A stretch of 5,393 bases of DNA from an uncultured Fusobacteriaceae bacterium (GCA_947072715.1 CAMTJB010000092.1:1-5393), one strand, 5' to 3'. Counted from the stretch's first letter, positions 1-5,393 are shown. Made by a program: numbers and translations. Notes: generated by a model from the letters alone, not told the origin.

Positions 1-175
1 TAAATATCCCTATAACTAATAAGGCTAATAAATTTATAATTACTCTTTCTTTGGGAGTATTTCCACTTGTTTTTTTTAATTTATACATGGGAAATACTAT
101 ACTTAAAGGTGGGAATAGAGAAATTATTGTTATAAAAAAACTTCCTAGAATCAATGCGTTTAAAATTATGTTCAT
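1..175 (-). CDS. MarC-like integral membrane protein, N-terminal part only
   Basis: An open frame starts at an ATG (173-175) and continues without a stop off the left edge, giving 58 residues. The start is supported by AGGAG seven bases upstream. Residues about 5-27 form a hydrophobic segment, then comes a short polar stretch with TPKER (40-44), then a second hydrophobic segment (from 45). The pattern of a first helix running into a Pro-Leu motif (PPLSIVF, 22-28), a loop ending in ER, and a second helix resembles the start of MarC/UPF0056 family multi-pass inner-membrane proteins, where the equivalent motif is usually NPL. The family's biochemical role is poorly established. The gene starts 12 bases after the dnaX stop and is probably translated from the same message. 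With only the first quarter or so of the protein visible, the family call is moderate; that it is a membrane protein is much safer. Confidence 0.6.
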   Translation of the reverse strand, partial: MNIILNALILGSFFITIISLFPPLSIVFPMYKLKKTSGNTPKERVIINLLALLVIGIF

Positions 176-182
176 TCTCTAA

Positions 183-187
183 CTCCT
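183..187 (-). promoter_or_regulatory. Ribosome binding site abutting the dnaX stop codon
   Basis: AGGAG lies directly against the dnaX TAG stop (188-190) and seven bases before the ATG of the MarC-like gene. This fixes the start of the partial gene and places it in the same translational string as dnaX. Confidence 0.75.
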
Positions 188-1684
188 CTAATTTTCTATG
201 ACTATTCCACCAAAAAAATCAGCTATTTTTTTCGTATAATCTTCTGATTTTTCTCTTTTTTCCTCTTTACCACCACAAATTTGATAATTTATATTTAATG
301 GGGTTCCTAAAATTTCTGAAAATACTTTCTCTAAAATTTCATTATTAGCTGGCTTTTTCATCTGTTTTTCAGAAAAACTATTTTCATAAGAAAACTCAAC
401 TATTAAAGTATTATCTTCCATTTTTAGTGGTTTAGCATTTATTAAAAATGCTATCAAAGATATTTTATATTTTTTTATATTTTTTAAAGCTAGATTCCAG
501 TTATCTGTTATCTCTTTAAATTTTATCTCTCTTTCACTACTTTTATTTCTTTTTTCTGTATTACCTACTGTATCTACTTTATTTATAGATATCTCTTCTT
601 TTTCTCTTCTTGGTATATAATTATTTTCAGATTCATGCTTTTCAACACTCTGAACTTCATTTACCTTATTAGACTTTAGTATCTCTTCAATAACAACATA
701 ACCCAACAATCTCTTATCTTCTTCATATTTGAATTTTGATATTGCAGTATATATTGAAGAAATTATTTTTAAACCTACTTCTGATGTCATCTCTTTTTTC
801 TGTATCAAATCTCTAGTAGTCTTTGCTAAGTCTTTAAAAAAACTCTCTATGTCCAAAGAATCTATCCATAGCTCTTCTAAATGAGCCACCAAAGATTCTT
901 TATCTTTCTTCTCTATACTTTCAATAAAATCCTTTATCTTTTGTAATGGAGTTATTCCCAGTATTCTTTCAATTTTTTCACGAGTTATCTCTTCGTTCAT
1001 AAAATTAATATATACTCTTTCTAAAATAGAAATAGCATCTCTCATACTACCACATGAACTTTCATAAATTACATTTAAAGCTTCATCATCTATTTGTATC
1101 CCTTCTTGCTTGGAAATATACTCCAATCTCTCTTTCATTTTAAGAAAAGGGATAGTCTTAAAGTCATATCTTTGACAACGAGAGATTATAGTGGGTAATA
1201 TCTTTTCTGGCTCTGTTGTTGCCAATATAAAAATTGCATGTTCAGGTGGTTCTTCTAACGTCTTTAATAAAGCATTAAAGGCTTCTTTTGTAAGCATATG
1301 AACTTCATCTATTATATAAATCTTCTTTCTACCCTTAGCAGGTTTATAGTTGATTTTATCTTTTAGTTCTCTAATCTCATCTATACCTCTATTAGAAGCT
1401 CCATCTATTTCTACCATATCCATAAATGTCCCTTCGGTTATAGCTTTACAGTTTTCGCATGTATTACATGGCTGATCTGTAACTCCATTTGTCATACAAT
1501 TAACTCCTTTAGCTATTAATCTAGCTAAAGTTGTCTTTCCTACTCCACGAGGTCCACTAAAAAGAAAAGCGTGTGCCAACTTATCACTTTTTAATGAGTT
1601 TCTTATTGCTTTTATAATTTCATCTTGTCCAGATACTTCATTAAAATCGTTAGATCTATATTTTCTATATAGAGTGATGTGCAT
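188..1684 (-). CDS. dnaX: DNA polymerase III subunit gamma/tau (clamp loader ATPase)
   Basis: DnaX is the AAA+ subunit that, with the delta and delta-prime subunits, loads the sliding clamp at replication forks in the cytoplasm. The 498 residues carry all family signatures: Walker A GPRGVGKT (44-51), a four-cysteine zinc module (C63, C73, C76, C79), Walker B with DEVH (126-129), sensor 1 ATTEP (155-159), the SRC motif with its arginine finger (168-170) and sensor 2 GSMRDA (212-217). Domain III follows to about residue 335, then a charged low-complexity linker (about 340-390) and a tau-like C-terminal domain (about 390-470) starting near W396. It is shorter than the E. coli (643) and Bacillus subtilis (563) proteins, mainly in the linker and tail. 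The start has AGGAGG five bases upstream. It lies 17 bp behind the NtrC-like regulator, and the frequent neighbours ybaB and recR are not directly downstream. A possible frameshift signal in the tail is listed separately. Confidence 0.97.
   Translation of the reverse strand: MHITLYRKYRSNDFNEVSGQDEIIKAIRNSLKSDKLAHAFLFSGPRGVGKTTLARLIAKGVNCMTNGVTDQPCNTCENCKAITEGTFMDMVEIDGASNRGIDEIRELKDKINYKPAKGRKKIYIIDEVHMLTKEAFNALLKTLEEPPEHAIFILATTEPEKILPTIISRCQRYDFKTIPFLKMKERLEYISKQEGIQIDDEALNVIYESSCGSMRDAISILERVYINFMNEEITREKIERILGITPLQKIKDFIESIEKKDKESLVAHLEELWIDSLDIESFFKDLAKTTRDLIQKKEMTSEVGLKIISSIYTAISKFKYEEDKRLLGYVVIEEILKSNKVNEVQSVEKHESENNYIPRREKEEISINKVDTVGNTEKRNKSSEREIKFKEITDNWNLALKNIKKYKISLIAFLINAKPLKMEDNTLIVEFSYENSFSEKQMKKPANNEILEKVFSEILGTPLNINYQICGGKEEKREKSEDYTKKIADFFGGIVIEN
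433..476 (-). promoter_or_regulatory. Candidate -1 frameshift element in dnaX (A7 heptamer plus hairpin)
   Basis: In the dnaX frame, positions 476-470 read A_AAA_AAA across codons for I403, K404 and K405, which is a slippery heptamer in the correct phase. A -1 slip would read one more codon (ATA) and then TAA at 467-465, giving a product of about 406 residues that lacks almost all of the tau-like tail. Sixteen bases further on is a perfect 8-bp stem, TAGCATTT/AAATGCTA with loop TTAAT (453-433). E. coli and Thermus dnaX are known to make a short gamma form by ribosomal or transcriptional slippage on A-rich sequence. Against it, the spacer is longer than the usual 5-9 bases, no upstream Shine-Dalgarno-like stimulator is seen, and A7 or T7 runs are common in such AT-rich DNA. 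Confidence 0.25.
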
Positions 1685-1701
1685 CTTTTCCTCCTATTTA
1701 A

Positions 1702-3093
1702 TTATTCTAAATCATATTTTTGCATTTTTGTTCTTAGTGTATTTCTTGTAATTCCTAAGAACTCTGCTGTTTCTACTTTTTTACCATTAGTTGTTTCTAA
1801 AATCTGTTTGATTAATTCTTTTTCAACTTTTGATATTATTTCATCATAATATTCAAATTTATTATTTTTCTTTAGAGCAACTATTTCACTATTAACCCAC
1901 TCTTTCAAAGATAAACTTTTCGTTTGATTATCACAAAGATTCATTGAAGTTCCTAATAAATTATTAGGTAAATCATCTAAAACTATTGTACTTCCTCTAG
2001 AAATAGCAATAGCTGATTTTATAGAATTTTTTAATTCATTTACATTTCCAGGCCAATCATATCTTAATAGTTTTTTAAGAGCTGGCTTACTTATACCTTT
2101 TACATTAGCATCTAACTCTTGGTTACATTGCTTTATATAGTGATCAAGTATAAGAGGAATATCCTCTTTACGCTCTCTTAAGGCAGGAATATTAATCTCT
2201 AAAACTTTTAATTTTAAATATAATTCTTCAATGAAAAGTTCTTTGATTATTTTTTCATTAAGATTTTTAGTTGTTGACGCAATAATTCTAACATTACTCT
2301 TTATTGGAACTGGACTTCCTATTCTAAAAAATTCCCCTTGCTCAATAAAGTATAGAATTTTTGATTGTAATTCTAAACTTAATGACTCAATATTTCCTAA
2401 ATGAAGTGTTCCATTTGCTATTTTCTCTAAATCTCCTATTTGAGATATTACTGCACCTTTAAAGGCTCCTTTTTCATATCCAAAAAGTTTTCTTTCAATA
2501 AGTTCACTTCCTAAAGCTAAACAATTTATCGCAAGGAAAGGTTCTTTTTTATTGTCACTAAATTGGTGTATTGCCGTAGCAACACTTGTTTTTCCACAGC
2601 CATTCTCTCCAACAATAAGTACAGGTAACATAGATTTAGAAACTTTTCCAATCTTTTTATAAACTTCCAGCATCTCTTTTGAGTGCCCAATTAATTTATC
2701 ACCTGTATTCTTATTCTTGTCAATTTTTTCTGCTGCAGTTTTCTTATCATTAACAGATTTGTTAATGATTTTTATTATCTCTTTTGCTGAAATAGGCTTA
2801 AGTATGTAATCATAAGCACCAGCTTTTAGGCTACCTACTACTATATTTAAATTAGAAGTTTCCCCCAATATTATTACTACTGACTTTTTTTGATACTCTA
2901 CCGCTTTCGTTATAAGGTTAATTAATCCTTCCTCTTTATGGTTCTTTTCCTCTATTATAATAGCATCGAAACGCTTAGTTTTTACATTATCTAAAAACTC
3001 TATTACCGTTTCTGTTGATGTTAATTCATACTCTAAGCTATTTTCAATTTCATTTTTTAATACATTATCTAATCTAAAACCTAAAAAAATCAT
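1702..3093 (-). CDS. Degenerate NtrC-family transcription regulator (pseudo-receiver, pseudo-AAA+, Fis-type HTH)
   Basis: The 463 residues have three parts: a response-regulator receiver-like domain (about 1-115), a sigma-54-activator-type AAA+ domain (about 132-380) and a Fis-type helix-turn-helix (about 420-462; TAEFLGITRNTLRTKMQKY). The fold markers are plain: GAYDYILKP (92-100), Walker A GENGCGKT (162-169), PALRERKEDI (303-312) and WPGN (347-350). Many functional residues are not. GAFTGA is GAFKGA (209-214), the Walker B DE is GN (233-234), both arginine-finger positions in the usual FRxDLYYRL are I288 and K294, and the sensor II Arg of WPGNxREL is N352. In the receiver, the acidic cluster is missing and the phosphoacceptor Asp is E48. 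I infer a DNA-binding regulator that does not hydrolyse ATP or activate sigma-54 in the normal way, perhaps acting with the housekeeping polymerase. It starts at an ATG with AGGAG five bases upstream, 19 bp after tonB. Its targets are unknown; the TonB operon itself is an obvious candidate. Confidence 0.9.
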   Translation of the reverse strand: MIFLGFRLDNVLKNEIENSLEYELTSTETVIEFLDNVKTKRFDAIIIEEKNHKEEGLINLITKAVEYQKKSVVIILGETSNLNIVVGSLKAGAYDYILKPISAKEIIKIINKSVNDKKTAAEKIDKNKNTGDKLIGHSKEMLEVYKKIGKVSKSMLPVLIVGENGCGKTSVATAIHQFSDNKKEPFLAINCLALGSELIERKLFGYEKGAFKGAVISQIGDLEKIANGTLHLGNIESLSLELQSKILYFIEQGEFFRIGSPVPIKSNVRIIASTTKNLNEKIIKELFIEELYLKLKVLEINIPALRERKEDIPLILDHYIKQCNQELDANVKGISKPALKKLLRYDWPGNVNELKNSIKSAIAISRGSTIVLDDLPNNLLGTSMNLCDNQTKSLSLKEWVNSEIVALKKNNKFEYYDEIISKVEKELIKQILETTNGKKVETAEFLGITRNTLRTKMQKYDLE

Positions 3094-3112
3094 ACTCTCT
3101 CCTATATTTTAT

Positions 3113-3844
3113 TTAATTTCCTGTTAATTTAAAATTATATTCAAGAATTACGTCGCCATAAACTGTTTTGCCTTTTTTCTTTAAGTTTATTTTCCATGTT
3201 CTAGCAACTTCTTCAATTGCTAAATTTATCTCTGGCACTCCTGAGCCTTTTTCAAATGTTACACCTAAAACATTACCATACTCATCTATAGTTAACCTTA
3301 ATCTTACACTTCCATTTAACCCTTTAACTTGGGCTGATTGTGGATATACAGGGTTTCTATTTTTGGGACTCCAGTCCGCAATAATATCTCCATCTGCAGA
3401 TCCTAATTTATATCCACTTGGAATTCCTGAAACAGAACCTATTGTTTTTATAGGTGCTTCAGCATATTGCTCTGAACTTTGTTGTGATGAACTAGCACTT
3501 TTTTTCTCTTTCTTTACAACAACTCCTTTTGTTGATGGAGTATTGATTTTAGGAGCAGAAATCTCTATCTCCTGCAATCTTTCTTCTAAGCTTAAAGTTT
3601 TTTGATTTTCTGCATCTTTCTTTTTAGGTACATCTGGTTTTGGTGGTTCTGGAGGTTTTATCGGTGTTTTTCCAGTTACATCCTTGAATCCTTCATAATT
3701 AACAGCTCCTTTGTTATCTAATGCAACTAATCCTACTTTTAATTTTCCCGCAGCTTTCTTAGGTGCGTTAAAAGACATTATTAAAAGAATTAATACATTA
3801 ATTATAAGAGAAAGTGTAAAAGAAAAACTATCTACTTTTTTCAT
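3113..3844 (-). CDS. tonB: TonB energy-transducing protein
   Basis: TonB is anchored in the inner membrane, spans the periplasm and passes energy from ExbB/ExbD to outer-membrane receptors that import iron complexes, vitamin B12 and similar ligands. The 243 residues show a short cytoplasmic start, one membrane anchor (about 7-25), a short proline-rich stretch (61-73, PIKPPEPPKPDVP), a charged and then Ser/Gln-rich spacer (about 74-130) and a typical C-terminal domain (about 155-240) with the YPxxA motif (167-171), GLNGSVRLRLTID (175-187) and a terminal beta strand. Length is close to E. coli TonB (239), but the Pro-rich segment is much shorter. In the anchor, the position matching the essential His of the E. 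coli S-x3-H motif is Asn (S12, N16). The start has AGGAGG seven bases upstream, and the gene follows exbD by 14 bp. The order exbB-exbD-tonB makes the assignment firm; a TolA role is unlikely. Confidence 0.95.
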   Translation of the reverse strand: MKKVDSFSFTLSLIINVLILLIMSFNAPKKAAGKLKVGLVALDNKGAVNYEGFKDVTGKTPIKPPEPPKPDVPKKKDAENQKTLSLEERLQEIEISAPKINTPSTKGVVVKKEKKSASSSQQSSEQYAEAPIKTIGSVSGIPSGYKLGSADGDIIADWSPKNRNPVYPQSAQVKGLNGSVRLRLTIDEYGNVLGVTFEKGSGVPEINLAIEEVARTWKINLKKKGKTVYGDVILEYNFKLTGN

Positions 3845-3858
3845 AACTTCTCCTCCTA

Positions 3859-4308
3859 TTATTTAGTACCTGGTGTTGCTGACGACGTATCTATGTCTAA
3901 TGATGAAGCTCCAGCTTCCTTTGCAATAGTCATAACGTTAACTATTAGTCCATAATCAAGAGATTTATCTGCACTTATCATTACATTTTTTTCAGCACTT
4001 TTGCTTAAATTTCTTGATAAAACATCTCTTAATGTTCCTAAAGTTACTTTTTCTTGTCTTCCTTGTCCTTTTTCTTTAAAATTAAGTGATAATTGCATAT
4101 TTTTATCAATAATTATTTGTATCTCTTTTACTTCTTTTAATTCTTTAATAGTTGAAGTTGGAAGATCTATTTTTATTCCACTTTTATTATCTTCAAAACT
4201 TGTTGCTACCAAGAAAAATATAAGTAATAAGAATACAACGTCTATTAGAGGAGTAATTTCTAAAATTAATTCCCCACCGTTCCTTCTTTTCATTCTATTT
4301 AATCTCAT
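3859..4308 (-). CDS. exbD: ExbD/TolR-family biopolymer transport protein
   Basis: ExbD is the partner of ExbB in the proton-driven motor that energises TonB. The 149 residues have the standard plan: a basic cytoplasmic tail (MRLNRMKRRNGGEL), one membrane helix (about 18-37) and a periplasmic domain. The helix carries the family signature ITPLIDVVFLLLIFF, with D23 at the position of the essential proton-carrying Asp (D25 in E. coli ExbD). In the periplasmic part, a segment around VMISADKSLDYG (109-120) and the following helix to EAG (131-133) match the family's C-terminal pattern. The start chosen has AGGAG seven bases upstream; an internal Met at residue 6 has no comparable site. TolR is the alternative family name, but linkage to a true tonB and the absence of tolA, tolB or pal in view favour ExbD. 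Confidence 0.95.
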   Translation of the reverse strand: MRLNRMKRRNGGELILEITPLIDVVFLLLIFFLVATSFEDNKSGIKIDLPTSTIKELKEVKEIQIIIDKNMQLSLNFKEKGQGRQEKVTLGTLRDVLSRNLSKSAEKNVMISADKSLDYGLIVNVMTIAKEAGASSLDIDTSSATPGTK

Positions 4309-4315
4309 ATTTTAT

Positions 4316-4320
4316 CTCCT
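4316..4320 (-). promoter_or_regulatory. Ribosome binding site of exbD overlapping the exbB stop codon
   Basis: The AGGAG of exbD shares bases with the TAG stop of exbB (4319-4321), reading TAGGAG. The exbD ATG follows after seven bases. A ribosome ending exbB therefore sits on the exbD initiation site, which favours coupled synthesis of the two motor subunits. Confidence 0.8.
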
Positions 4321-4930
4321 ATTTTCTAAAGAAGTTTATCATTTCTGTTGCTGATTTTTCCATCTCTGATATTGAATCGTCTATTTTTTTATTAAAATAG
4401 TTATATACTATAAGAGCAGGAATTGCAACGAAAAGTCCTCCTGCTGTTGTTATAAGTGCTTCTGATATTCCACTTGCAAGAACTGCTGGATCTCCTGTTC
4501 CATGAACTGCAACAGCACTAAAAGCTGCCATCATACCTGTAACTGTTCCTAATAGTCCTAATAAAGGAGTAGCATGGGCAACTAATGATAGTATCCACAT
4601 ATTTTTTTCAAGAGCTGGCATTTGAGCTAACATTGACTCTTTTGCTTTTTCTTCTATAGAAACTAAGTTTGTTGTATTTGTTCTATACCAATAAGTTAAC
4701 ACATCTTTTATTACTCTTGAAGAAGCATTTTTATTTCCATTTAATATTATTATAGCCTCTTTAATCTCTTTTTTTTCTATATGTTGCTTAACATTATTTT
4801 TTATTTTAGCGAAATTACCACCTTCATTTAATCTGAAGTATAAAAATCTTTCTATAGCTGCTGTTAACCCCGCTATAGACATCATTAAAATAAAATACAT
4901 TAACGGTCCACCATTTTTCATCCACTGCAT
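4319..4930 (-). CDS. exbB: ExbB/TolQ-family proton channel protein
   Basis: ExbB forms the multimeric inner-membrane scaffold around ExbD and uses proton-motive force to drive TonB. The 203 residues show three membrane segments: about 9-31 (ending in the typical ERFLYF), about 112-142 and about 154-179. Between the first and second lies a charged cytoplasmic region (about 35-108). The conserved LGLLGTVTGM motif is at 124-133, and the third helix carries ISEALITTAGGLFVAIPA (155-172), with E157 and the TT pair as the polar residues expected in the channel. It is a short-form family member, as E. coli ExbB is 244 residues. AGGAG stands seven bases before the ATG. It is the first gene after the only sizeable gap in the window (78 bp), so a promoter or processing site just upstream is possible. 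Neighbouring exbD and tonB favour ExbB over TolQ or MotA-like relatives. Confidence 0.95.
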   Translation of the reverse strand: MQWMKNGGPLMYFILMMSIAGLTAAIERFLYFRLNEGGNFAKIKNNVKQHIEKKEIKEAIIILNGNKNASSRVIKDVLTYWYRTNTTNLVSIEEKAKESMLAQMPALEKNMWILSLVAHATPLLGLLGTVTGMMAAFSAVAVHGTGDPAVLASGISEALITTAGGLFVAIPALIVYNYFNKKIDDSISEMEKSATEMINFFRK

Positions 4931-5008
4931 AAAAACTCTCCTTTTTTTCTCTTTATAATTTTATTTTTTAATATTTAAAATCAGATATTTTAATTTGTTC
5001 AATTGCAA
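4931..5008 (-). promoter_or_regulatory. Leader between the small exported protein gene and exbB, with two hairpins
   Basis: On the coding strand two inverted repeats stand side by side. The first (5021-4994) spans the upstream stop codon: TTTGTTTAATT pairs with AATTGAACAAA over 11 bp including one G-U pair, with a 6-base loop. The second (4993-4975) is TTAAAAT/ATTTTAA with a 5-base loop. Both are almost entirely A-U, and neither is followed by a run of U, so a standard Rho-independent terminator is doubtful. They could protect or direct processing of the message and so set the ratio of exbB to the upstream genes. A very weak promoter match exists (TTGAAC at 5002-4997, 17 bases, TTTAAA at 4979-4974), but such matches are expected by chance in this composition. 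The exbB ribosome binding site is AGGAG at 4938-4942. Confidence 0.3.
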
Positions 5009-5335
5009 TTAATTAAACAAAGAACCAAAGAATCCTGTCTTTTTACCTTTCACAACCTCTTTTTGAAGCTGAACCTCATCAGACTGAACAACTTTTATTC
5101 TTTGCTTTTGTCTTTTAATACTATCCCCTACAATCTCCATATTTGTTGATTCTATTTTCTGATTTTTAAGCAAATCATTAGTATTCATAATCTGCTTATA
5201 CTCTAGTTGTTGTAAGTTTACTCCAGTAACCTCTTTTCCTATAATAGGTGATGTTGACACATCACCTTGATTATCATTGTTTGCAAAAGATACCGAAGTT
5301 ATAAATAAACTAATTACTAATATTTTTTTTAACAT
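5009..5335 (-). CDS. Small exported protein of unknown function, upstream of exbB
   Basis: I do not recognise this 108-residue protein. Residues 1-18 look like a signal peptide: basic start MLKK, hydrophobic core, and SFA before a likely cleavage between A18 and N19. There is no Cys at the cleavage site, so it is not a lipoprotein. The mature part (about 90 residues) is polar, rich in Gln, Lys, Val and Asn, without Cys or Trp and without further membrane segments. The stretch of about 40-95 could be helical, and the tail is basic and then aromatic (KGKKTGFFGSLFN). The start is firm: AGGAGGTG lies seven bases before the ATG, and the ATG overlaps the preceding stop as TAATG, implying coupled translation. 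A product in the periplasm (or outside the cell), made next to ExbB, ExbD and TonB, could be an accessory of that system, but this rests only on position. Confidence 0.8.
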   Translation of the reverse strand: MLKKILVISLFITSVSFANNDNQGDVSTSPIIGKEVTGVNLQQLEYKQIMNTNDLLKNQKIESTNMEIVGDSIKRQKQRIKVVQSDEVQLQKEVVKGKKTGFFGSLFN

Positions 5336-5393
5336 TATTGTGCACCTCCTGCAAAAAACTGATCATATTTTTTAGCTGCACTTGGGTCAACTT
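5335..5393 (-). CDS. C-terminal end of an unidentified protein
   Basis: Of the three frames entering from the right edge, this one ends in VDPSAAKKYDQFFAGGAQ and a TAA at 5335-5337 that shares its last base with the ATG of the next gene. The Asp-Pro-Ser-Ala-Ala and Tyr-x-x-Phe pattern is compatible with the last helix of a tetratricopeptide-repeat protein, a gene type often found ahead of exbB in such clusters, but 18 residues are too few to assign a family. A second frame stays open further, ending within the next gene, but overlapping so far is less likely than the one-base stop/start junction. The gene's codons for AGGA also hold the next gene's ribosome binding site. Confidence 0.6.
   Translation of the reverse strand, partial: VDPSAAKKYDQFFAGGAQ
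5343..5350 (-). promoter_or_regulatory. Ribosome binding site inside the upstream coding end
   Basis: AGGAGGTG, close to a full Shine-Dalgarno complement, lies within the last codons of the preceding gene and seven bases before the ATG at 5333-5335. It decides the start of the small exported protein and supports coupled translation through the TAATG junction. Confidence 0.8.

Noticed and set aside
836..842. A T7 heptamer in dnaX (coding strand T_TTT_TTT, in phase) followed by an immediate -1 stop, considered as the gamma frameshift site.
   Set aside because: A shift there would cut the protein at about residue 283, inside domain III, which clamp-loader assembly needs; no hairpin was noted next to it. 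It shows how common such runs are here.
1702..3093. Calling the regulator a normal sigma-54-dependent response regulator, or a pseudogene.
   Set aside because: The motif losses argue against normal sigma-54 activation, while an uninterrupted frame, good ribosome binding site and intact HTH argue against a pseudogene.
3168..3605. A plus-strand open frame of 145 codons opposite tonB.
   Set aside because: It lies wholly antisense to a well-supported tonB, shows no recognisable domain, and its Phe/Ser/Leu-rich make-up is what the reverse complement of AT-rich Lys-rich coding sequence gives.
4001..4354. A plus-strand open frame of 117 codons opposite exbD and the end of exbB.
   Set aside because: It is antisense to two conserved genes, and its hydrophobic stretches mirror codons of the exbD sequence; there is no sign of independent coding.
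4943..5008. A promoter for exbB (TTGAAC, 17 bases, TTTAAA).
   Set aside because: Both hexamers match the consensus at only four of six positions, and many equal matches exist in this composition, so it is not listed as its own feature.
5263..5281. A partial Fur-box-like sequence (minus-strand core AATGATAATCA) in the small exported gene.
   Set aside because: About 13 of 19 positions match the classical box, but it lies inside coding sequence just after the signal peptide, not at a promoter, and Asn/Asp codons in AT-rich DNA give such matches by chance.

Overview
The window is very AT-rich, and every gene I can support lies on the minus strand. They are packed head to tail with gaps of about 13 to 19 bp (one gap is 78 bp, and two junctions overlap or abut), and each has a strong AGGAG-type ribosome binding site. 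Base composition, Lys/Ile/Asn-rich proteins, a TonB/ExbB/ExbD system (so an outer membrane) and Firmicutes-like ribosome binding sites together suggest a member of the Fusobacteriota, probably Fusobacterium or a close relative such as Cetobacterium. This taxonomic call is an inference from style and gene content; there is no marker gene such as rRNA.

In the direction of transcription (right to left) the layout is: (1) the last 18 codons of an unidentified protein, overlapping by one base (TAATG) with (2) a 108-residue secreted protein of unknown function; (3) a 78-bp gap with two adjacent AU-rich hairpins; (4) exbB, (5) exbD and (6) tonB, the complete energy-transducing complex for outer-membrane TonB-dependent transport; (7) a 463-residue NtrC-type regulator (receiver, AAA+, Fis-type helix-turn-helix); (8) dnaX, the clamp-loader subunit of DNA polymerase III; and (9) the first 58 codons of a membrane protein that looks like the MarC family, running off the left edge.

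ExbB, ExbD and TonB work as one machine: ExbB/ExbD convert proton-motive force into movement of TonB, which reaches across the periplasm to outer-membrane receptors. The small exported protein, and probably the gene before it, sit where accessory parts of such a machine could be encoded. The regulator and dnaX follow without any visible terminator or promoter, so the nutrient-uptake genes and a replication gene may share a transcript.

The most interesting item is the regulator. It keeps the NtrC architecture and an intact DNA-binding end but has lost nearly every catalytic and sigma-54-contact signature of its AAA+ domain, and the phosphorylation pocket of its receiver domain. Other points are a TonB whose membrane anchor has Asn where the Escherichia coli protein has its key His, and an A7 slippery heptamer in dnaX, followed by an 8-bp hairpin, where a -1 shift would give a shorter gamma-like product. 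No tRNA, rRNA, CRISPR array, insertion sequence or prophage was seen, and no stretch over 300 bp lacks a gene.
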